From Arcuatula senhousia (taxonomy: Eukaryota; Mollusca; Bivalvia; Mytilida; Mytilidae), in NCBI GenBank assembly GCA_963971305.1, contig OZ020308.1, forward strand, positions 18,013,092 to 18,077,091: a stretch of 64,000 nucleotides of DNA. The letters are read 5' to 3'. The notes beneath the pieces are model-generated. The model had not been told where the DNA came from. It made no database searches and worked only from the letters and a program-made list of their open reading frames with translations. Positions 56,731 to 64,000 of this stretch are shown here, piece after piece (the stretch's first letter is position 1; each line of letters begins with the position of its first letter). The position numbers and the translations under genes are program-made.

Positions 56731-56746
56731 TAGTCAGCGTAACAAA

Positions 56747-56850
56747 CTGTCTTCTGCTGTTCTTGTTCGTTACTGGTTTAAAATTTGTAGTTGCCCCTTC
56801 GGACTTTTTACATTCGAATGCCCCATTGTTGCCTCTTTGCTTCTTTTAGA
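56747..56850 (+). repeat. Solo Penelope-type tail
   Basis: 'ctgttcttgttcgttactgg', 'cccttcggactttttacattcgaatgccccattgttgcctctttgcttc'. Adjoins the palindrome array. Confidence 0.6.
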
Positions 56851-57510
56851 AATCAATAACTTACTTGATAAAGAGAAAACAAGTATATCTGATTCTTATT
56901 TTGAATGAATGTATTTTAGAATTTCGTGGACAGACGGGACATTTGTAAAATGTACATTATCAAGATAAGACTGGGTATTTCCTCTCAGTTGACTTTCAAT
57001 TAAGCAGCTTGGGCAAAATCATATTCAATGGTAAAGCTACCATCTAAAAATGCTTAGCATTAATTGTTTTTGGTTCGTGGCATGCCTATAATCAAATATT
57101 ATATAAAATAGATGATTGGATACAGATACATAGCTGCTTAATTGATGCATGTATATCAATTGAATAAAATCATATATCACTTCCATACGAATGATGTTTT
57201 GTTATCTCGGTTGTAATTTGAAATGTTTATTGGGCCCCTTACATATACATAAACTGCTGTAGACAACCGGGGTAGACAAGCCCTTAATATCCCAAAAATA
57301 TATTTCTTGCATTTGAAAAAATGAAATTAAAACAATTTATCAAAAAGTTTGAGACTTTTTGGATTAGGAAATTCTATTTAAAATCAAATGAAACTACAGT
57401 TAAATGAAGCCTGCTTCAAATGGCAACCCGTAACCAAAAGACAATCTTGTGCGGTCAACAATTTCTTGTGAATGCTAAATCTGAAAACAATTGATAGTTA
57501 ATTTCTTTAG
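56851..57510. other. Spacer
   Basis: AT-rich. A 24-codon ATG frame near 57,420-57,500 is too short to support. Confidence 0.3.
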
Positions 57511-57879
57511 GACCATTTTTACACTTTGGAAAAAAATGACTGATATTTTACGTCTTTTTAGTCTATGTGGAACCTTTACTCCCATGAAACTGCTTTATAA
57601 GGCATATCAGCGACAAGGTAAATATTTTTCAAGCAGTATTAGTATTTGTTACGTGCTTATTTGATCCGTTTTGCCGGAACATTTTGTTTGCTTTTTTCAG
57701 TTCACCAAAATATAGCCAAATATCAACAATGCCCTGTCAATTGGCTTCCACAAGCAAGGTAAGTTTATTATTGGTGTTATTAAATCTACTCATTATCAGA
57801 TTTATGAAAGGTTATTTAGTGGTAATTCATTCTTTTTTTAAGGTTCAAATTGAACGGAACGAAAATGACTAAATTGTAA
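57511..57879 (+). CDS. Possible three-exon micro-gene (58 residues from ATG)
   Basis: Proposed exons are 57511-57617, 57701-57758 and 57843-57879, with introns of 83 and 84 bp. All acceptors are pyrimidine-rich (atttctttag, cttttttcag, tttttttaag), and donors are GTAAAT and GTAAGT. Phases match at both junctions and the frame is open from before the ATG (57536) to TAA at 57879. The product begins MTDILRLFSLCGTF, includes KLLYKAYQRQ and YQQCPVNWLPQA, and ends NGTKMTKL. Two cysteines, basic, no signal peptide, no family recognised. The open frame extends upstream of the ATG to the acceptor at 57510, so the first exon might instead be internal to a longer gene. Chance agreement cannot be excluded. 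Confidence 0.3.
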
Positions 57880-58642
57880 AATGAAAAAGATATAATCGGC
57901 AATTTTTTATCTTAACGCTGCTATACTTTATTTTTGTATTTCTACATGTAGTTTAAGTCGTACATAGTTGCCCTTAGCTTTATATATCTGGATTTCGTTT
58001 GGTTTTATACATTTTGAACATCTTTTGAAGAATACATTTCCTTTGTTTGGGTTCTAGTGCTGCTGATGGGAAATAATTTTTCGAAATGACAACACAGCTC
58101 ATAGATTAATTGCATTTGGAGCATGTGCGTTGTGGTCTCATGTTCATTTAATCCATATCCTTTTATAACGTATAGACTAGAAAAATATGTCAAATATTTA
58201 CCATTTTATTCGAAGAGTAACCATGATCCTTTAAACTTCTCTGACCGTTTAACTATTTTCTAGTTTTACTTATGTGGGAGATCTTTGTTTAGTTGTGCGA
58301 CCGAATAAACGCCGTTCAGTACATTTAAGCACCATATACCTAAAGCATTTATTTTCTAAAATTAAATAGGTTGTAAATTGATCAAAAAGTCTCTCATCCA
58401 TTTAAATTAGTCAAATTTAGGCTTTTTCCATAATGAATTTATTTTATTATTATGTTTATTTTATATTTTTTTATCAGATGGATATTTGTCACAGATGAAT
58501 AGGAATAATATAAATAAATCAAATATTTAAGTTTGAAAAATAGTTATCTTTCCATTCACTCAAGTGTACCAAAGTGCCACATAATTTTTTACATAAGACT
58601 GGGCTATAATTTTTCAGAGCACTCCGGTTTGACACAGCTAAA

Positions 58643-58685
58643 ATGAAGACATTAAGAATAGTAGCAGTATTGATGATTATACTTG
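58643..58685 (+). CDS. Precursor gene 3, exon 1 (signal-peptide start)
   Basis: ATG AAG ACA TTA AGA..., 14 codons plus one base then GTAAGT: MKTLRIVAVLMIIL, same length, phase and context ('cagctaaaatgaa') as 36885-36927. TATAAT lies at 58605. The matching second exon is not found before 64,000; with a gene-2-sized or longer intron it could be just outside. Confidence 0.5.
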
Positions 58686-59567
58686 GTAAGTAACTTTAGT
58701 ATGGCTTGTTGTTTTGGCAATAAAAATAGGTGCTTTAAACATATTTTTCAATGCTTTGTATATTTACATATATACTTCAATTTCATAAAACGTGTAAATA
58801 TGCTTGCAAGATGCTTGCTCTGTCTGTGACCTGATTCCAAAAGGGTTAACTATTTTTTGTAACGGGTGTTCCAATTATTCTGATGACAAATCAGAGGTGT
58901 TGAATCTTTATCCTGCAAGTCAAGACAACATTGACAAATTGATTACTTAAACAAACTGTAGAGATTTAAAAAAAAAAGTTATTGCAAGATAACTTTGAAA
59001 ATGATATTGCTTTTGTAAATCATATCCATACACGAGTTATGACTTATTCCTCGCAAAAATGAAATTGCAGCATAACCAAATTCATTGTTTGTAATACAAG
59101 CTGTGTTATTTGATTTGCATATGCAGACCAGTATAATTATACACATGTTTAAATCTAAAATGATGATAAAGGAATCTGTTAAGAAATTCAACTTTATTTG
59201 AGATATGAAATACTGGTTTTCAAAGGTAAGTAAAGTTTTTAAATTCATATAAATTTTCATTGGCGTCTTTCATTAAAAAGCAGCGATAAAATAAATTTAA
59301 TAATTTATGAAAGTTATAGGTTCGAAAACGACATTTTTGTCAATGGATCACTAAATGGTCTTTAAATAAATAATACCATTTTTTTAAGAGTAAGCTATTC
59401 TTAATAGTTGTTTTGGATCATATGATTGGTGTTTGACCAATTGCTTACTTAATCATGTATCTATAATGGGCCAGACATTAAAAAAATTTGGAACATATGT
59501 GTAGTTTTCGACTTTTTTCATATTGTCATTTGAATATTAAGTAATATTTTCCTACACAGGCAAAATT
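58686..59567. other. Intron-like AT-rich sequence after exon 1
   Basis: No exon like 41089-41357 is present. Nothing else is recognised. Confidence 0.35.
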
Positions 59568-59755
59568 TAGACATACGTCTGACGTACGTTAATAAAAACG
59601 TGCGTCTGACGTAGTGCATAAACGTACGTTAAACATATGTTTCTAACCGCTGTACGGTAAACGTAGTCAAATTATTGTAAAAACATATGTCAAACGTACG
59701 TTTTTTAAACGTGCGGTAAACTCACGTTTACCATACGTCAGACATATAGTTTCCT
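59568..59755. repeat. ACGT-rich palindromic patch
   Basis: About 190 bp packed with ACGTACGTT, ACGTCTGACGT, AAACGTACG and ACATATGT words in both orientations, each self-complementary. CpG-rich against a CpG-poor background. The borders (cttacata..) are not clear inverted repeats. Confidence 0.55.
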
Positions 59756-60006
59756 AAAATGTATGAAGTTAGTAAGTTATTTATTTAGTGTGTTTTAATA
59801 GAGAAAATCGGATAAGAAAGTCTCCTTTACGTAATGTATCACTTAAGGTACATAAACACTACATAAGGCATGCTTTCTTTTGTATTCCTAACGTAACAAA
59901 ATGCTATAATCAAATTTGAATTGTTGTTCTTTGCATGGTTTTCTTGATAAGTTAAGTAACATACGTTAGACTTACATTACGAGGAGCAGAAAGTTAGAAA
60001 TACCCT

Positions 60007-61720
60007 CACTGTAAAAAATGTGTTTAGGGCCTAAACATTTTTCTAAGCACTTTAAATGTAACAAATTGGTGACATGTTTAGGGTCTAAACATGTGTTTTG
60101 GCAAAACATGTTTAGAAAAATGTTTGAATTCTTAACATGTTTAGATTTTATGTGCTTACTCTGGTGACACGTTTAGAGTGAACATGTTTTGTTTGTTTTC
60201 CTTAACTTGTAGCCAGTTTTTGTATGTTTTTGCAACTGATTTCCCAATGTTAGTGATTCGATCCAAAGCACTGGTTTACAACTAGACATAACCTACAAAA
60301 TTACACCTGTGAAGATGCAAAATAAGAGATCAAATTGACAAATTCATATTCAGCAGTCATGATAGTTCAAGAATATTTAACAGTGGTTTGGGTTTACATG
60401 TAGAAAACTTCAATTTAAAAGATTTTTTTTTCAGAAGCCGTAAAGATACCACAACAAAACCTTTCACTGAGTTGTTTTAGAAAACATAATAGCATAATTT
60501 GATTTGAAATTCAAAGTTTTTGTACAAGGAAGAGGAGCATCTTTTTTCTAAAAATTAATACTAAAATTAATATATAATATAGAAAAAAAACAGCATATCT
60601 TTAAAAATAATTTTATAAATCCAAGATGCAAAGATGAAACACAATTACATTGTTAAAATATAACTCTGACAATTTAGAACTTTTAAAATGACTAGATAAA
60701 TTAACAGTTTATATAGTCGTTAGCATAAAAGAGTTTTTCCACAATCATTTGAAAAATAGTTGCACTGTTTATTCGTCCATGTTGGTCGCGTATAAGGAGC
60801 AGATGAGAAGAGCAGCGGTCAGTTTCCTTAACACTGTTTCTGAAAGCATCAAGAGTTCTTCATTTATCCAAATCAGATTAAAGAGTCACAAGTCTATTTA
60901 TTAAGCCGACAACCAGCATATCAGGGTAAAAGTTCGATGTATTCCATGTTGGTCAAGTGCATCGGAGTCTGTAACTTCATTTCACCATGTTCATCGGGTG
61001 TAGAAGAATGATCAAAAAAAGAACTGAAAAACAAGAAACAATACATTTAAAAATGAAAACAAATAATTTTTGTCGTCAACTGTTTAGTATTCTTAAAGCA
61101 ACAATGATACTTTGGTCGTAATAAGGTCATGCTAAGAATGATACCATAGATGTATTCAAATAAACTGAAAAGATCACAAAAACCTAAAAACATGGATCAT
61201 GTGGATATGATATAATTTCATAGTACACGGATCTCGTTCTCTTAGTTCATATGGCTGCTTAATAAAAGATGTTACTGTACAGGTTCAACACTATTGTGTC
61301 TCAATAATCACCCATTTTGTGGTCAACATGGTACATTTACAATCAAGGTGGATTTCCATGATATTTTAAAACTTTTCACTATTATTTTCACTTCAGATAA
61401 AAATTCACTTGTTCGTCTTTGAAATTTCAGTTATTGTGTCAATAAAAACTGAACAAATAAACTTGCATTTACCTTAAAAACTGCATGATCTGTCTGGTGT
61501 GTACTTCTCTTTGTCTTTCAAAATGGTAATTCGATACGGTAGGAAGCACGTGTATGCTCGCTTCCTGTGTTTAGGGGCTATACATGTTAAGACTAGTGAC
61601 ATGTTTCGGGCTCGATGCTTAGATTTTAAACATTTTCCTAAACATGTTTAGCTCTAAACATGTTTAGCTCTAAACATGTTTCCCACATGTTTAGGCTCTA
61701 TAAGCGCATTTTTTACAGTG
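60007..61720. mobile_element. 1.7-kb CACTG...CAGTG element with subterminal palindromes
   Basis: Perfect terminal inverted repeats CACTGTAAAAAATG (60007) and CATTTTTTACAGTG (to 61720). Both ends carry clustered 'acatgtttag..ctaaacatgt' palindromes (60,025-60,185 and 61,580-61,700). Terminal CACTG plus subterminal repeats is the layout of CACTA/CMC-type DNA transposons. The expected 3-bp target duplication is not clear and no transposase is readable, so this is a non-autonomous copy at best. Confidence 0.65.
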
Positions 61721-62264
61721 AGCTCCCTTGTTTGTAAGCTTATATTAGTTTTATCGATAATAAAATGAAATAAATTGATAAATTTATCCATGCTATACTG
61801 AAGTTCATTAAAGGTTATACGGAAATGTATTTTTGCACTATTTTTATAAAACTGTAATCAACATTTGCAAATCAATTAGATTCGAATACCATATATATGA
61901 GAAACATTTATTATTAATTCATCTTCTCATAATCGAAATCATGCGTGACGCTGTAGACCTAATGCAAGGTATATTCACGACGTTTAAACTTCCCAGTCAT
62001 TATTCAAAAGTAACCCAATAACTCCCTAGTCAGTCGTGTACTACCTCTGAAATCTAATCAACAGGATAATATTCTGAGGTAATCGACCTGCATAACTAGA
62101 AGAAATATCAATTGCCTCATGCCATTTAAAACCCTTGACCGTGGTCCCACATTTTTAACATGAAGCGCTAGCGCGTTTCATTAAAATATGTTACGGTCAG
62201 CGGTTTACATGTCAACGAAACATCAAAATACAAACATTCAATTCTTTAAATTAATGTTCGGTAT
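61721..62264. other. Spacer
   Basis: Short open frame at 61,833-62,021 has no recognisable features. Nothing supported. Confidence 0.3.
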
Positions 62265-62720
62265 TTTCAATCTTTTGGTAGAGTACCACCGATGAATCTT
62301 GTATAGACGACTAGCAAAACTTGTTATCTAGAACTTTGTTGTGTTTTTTATTTCTAACATCCATGACGGTAAGCACCACTGGTGGAGTTTTAATTCCTTG
62401 GGGTTAGCCCGCTCCGGAATCAACACTTTTGTGTTGAAGAATACCAAAGCTTTAAAATCATCCACTTAAATTTTTTGAAAAATGCCAAAACTCTAAGAGT
62501 CTTCCTTCCTCAGACATAATATTTTGGTCTTTGTCATAATTTGGTTCCCTGTTCAACATTTTTGGTTTAATTGTTCTATGCTGAGCTCTTCATATTCATA
62601 TAATGTTTGGCATTTTCAATCTTTTGGTAGAGCGCCTCTGATAAATCTTGAATAGATGAAACGCGCGTCAGGCGTAGCAAAATCAATTGTCCGGAACTTT
62701 GTTGTCATTTATCGTTCGAA
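62265..62720 (-). repeat. Dispersed ~340-bp repeat (copy 4 of 4), partly doubled
   Basis: Reverse orientation: 'ttttaattccttggggttagcccgctccgg', palindrome CAACACTTTTGTGTTG, and 'aaacgcgcgtcaggcgtagcaaaatcaa'. The 'caatcttttggtagag..cc' end occurs twice (62,270 and 62,618), so a second, truncated copy is joined to it. Confidence 0.7.
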
Positions 62721-63495
62721 CTCACGCCGGAACGAAAACTAAACTCTGGCGCGTTTGAAAGGTAAGTGCAACACATCCGTTGCTTTGCGAACAGTCAGTA
62801 ACTTTGCATTTTTTTTTAATTGGTCTATAAAAGCAAAACTTTGTAAGTATCAAATTGCAGTAATCTTCTCCCGATTGAGCGCCTATCACTTTTCGTGTAA
62901 GCTTTTGGTTTGTATCCTCTACTACTCGTTATAGATGCAAGTATTTAACTTAGCTGGCAAATCACGGCTATTCAAATAGACCGAACAAACCAGTTTTTGT
63001 ACATCGCATAACAATTTTTAATATTTGAATAACAATAAAAAAGTGAAAATTAGCTACTTGACCATTTAAACTGATCATTTAATTGTCGAATCGAATCGCC
63101 GCTGCCGTGGTACGATAAACCATTCTTATCGGTCTTCAAGCTATTAATTTAAATAACAATTGTACATGTATAGAACAGATTATGTGTTACTGATTTCAAT
63201 TGGAAGTGACATAAAAAGGGGGGCCGTTTGTTAACCCACGCAAGCGATACAATTGACTTTTGCTTAAAAAAAGAGAGTGTTTTGCAAAATTGTAGATAAG
63301 CAAATCATGGACGTAACTTCGAATAATTTACTAGATGATTTCTAAGTACTTACAACTCCAATCTCTAAGTTCTAAATTTCACCGTTTCCACGGGTAAAAA
63401 ACTTAACAATTTATAAGTGAATTCTAAAAATATATTATAATTTTATAAAAATGGCAAAACTTACTAGTATCAAGAAAATCGAAAAAAAAAACTAA
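62721..63495. other. Spacer
   Basis: AT-rich; no coding or repeat signal recognised. Confidence 0.3.
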
Positions 63496-63780
63496 GTGAG
63501 GGAAACGGGGACACAAGGCCAGTCGGGGAGGAGAGTTTTGACTTGCAAGTTGCACGGAAAAAGGAGTGATGGCATTTACTGGCAATTTAACCTCCCATGG
63601 ACATCCTATTCTTCACGAGACCTGCATCAAGGTTATTTAACGCGCGAGGAACGTGGAATTTTCCCTAATATGGTGCCCTACTATGGTTTGCGGTTAGGTT
63701 ATCCACATTATAGCAAAGCAACCCGAGCCGATGTCACGTTTCTTGAGCGCTCTTTAGTGGACTGTTACCGACAAGCTTAG
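63496..63780 (+). CDS. Unrecognised GC-richer open frame, 94 codons
   Basis: Open from GTG at 63496 (after an in-frame TAA, no ATG near) to TAG at 63780. The region 63,500-63,830 is visibly richer in G and C than its surroundings, with varied codons. The peptide is Tyr/Arg/Leu-rich (LTCKLHGKRSDGIYWQFNLP, YGLRLGYPHYSKATRADV, FLERSLVDCYRQA). No family recognised. It may be an exon whose splice partners lie outside, or a transposon fragment. Confidence 0.3.
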   Translation: MRETGTQGQSGRRVLTCKLHGKRSDGIYWQFNLPWTSYSSRDLHQGYLTREERGIFPNMVPYYGLRLGYPHYSKATRADVTFLERSLVDCYRQA

Positions 63781-64000
63781 CGCTGCTGTGGGTCTATTCG
63801 CCACACGGAAACCGCAGGGGTAAATAAAAGAAAAAATGAATGATAAACACTAAAAATATTAACAAAGGAAGAAGACTTTTGATCCTAATTAGTTTCTATA
63901 TATCGGAACATAAATGTATATACTGGTATTATAGATCAAATTTGTCGATTCTATTTCGAATTCCTTCAATGATATTGCTTTAGATATTTTGTTGTTTACA

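Overview
The window is AT-rich, intron-rich eukaryotic nuclear DNA crowded with mobile-element debris. It most likely comes from a marine bivalve, probably a mussel-like mollusc. The reasons are a tandemly duplicated RING-less B-box/coiled-coil/beta-propeller (TRIM-like) gene, a secreted apple/F5-8C lectin-like gene, several Penelope-like reverse transcriptases, and small secreted cationic precursors of the kind bivalves expand. The species call is inference; no rRNA or mitochondrial marker is present.

Region 1 (about 0.3-28.3 kb) holds three head-to-tail copies (A, B, C, plus strand) of one gene. Each copy is built as follows: a short start exon (protein begins MGTPVS); then a series of ~117-bp exons that all begin and end in the same codon phase and encode a Ser/Thr-rich repeat; then one long exon with two B-boxes, a coiled coil and a beta-propeller. 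The long exon is open only in copy A (5017-6658). Copies B (19264-20832) and C (26497-28119) are broken by frameshifts, deletions and stops. Copy A has the largest array of small exons (five plus a chimeric start exon); B and C have two each. Because the copies align, several insertions can be seen as filled versus empty sites. A has a Penelope-like element (7709-9217) and a 389-bp element. B has a 5.5-kb nested composite (12011-17480), a 179-bp solo Penelope-type tail and a 288-bp repeat.

Region 2 (28.4-45 kb) is mostly repeats: a Penelope fragment, a decayed LINE with RT and RNase H remnants, fold-back elements and a tRNA-derived SINE head. Among them lie two members of an unrecognised small secreted-precursor family (coding exons at 31657-31910, and at 36885-36927 plus 41089-41357). 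The first exon of a third member is at 58643-58685. The precursor has a signal peptide, a Trp/Arg/Lys-rich head and a long charged helical tail, like precursors of linear cationic antimicrobial peptides.

Region 3 (45-64 kb) has a long but damaged Penelope-like RT (45.6-48 kb), an intronless secreted apple plus F5/8C (fucolectin-related) gene on the minus strand (51155-52021), and a second degenerate Penelope copy with an inverted tail. It also has an array of TTCCCTCAGGGAA palindromes split by a G-rich minisatellite element, a possible three-exon micro-gene (57511-57879), an ACGT-rich palindromic patch and a 1.7-kb CACTG-ended element. No CRISPR arrays, operons, rRNA genes or convincing intact tRNA genes were seen.
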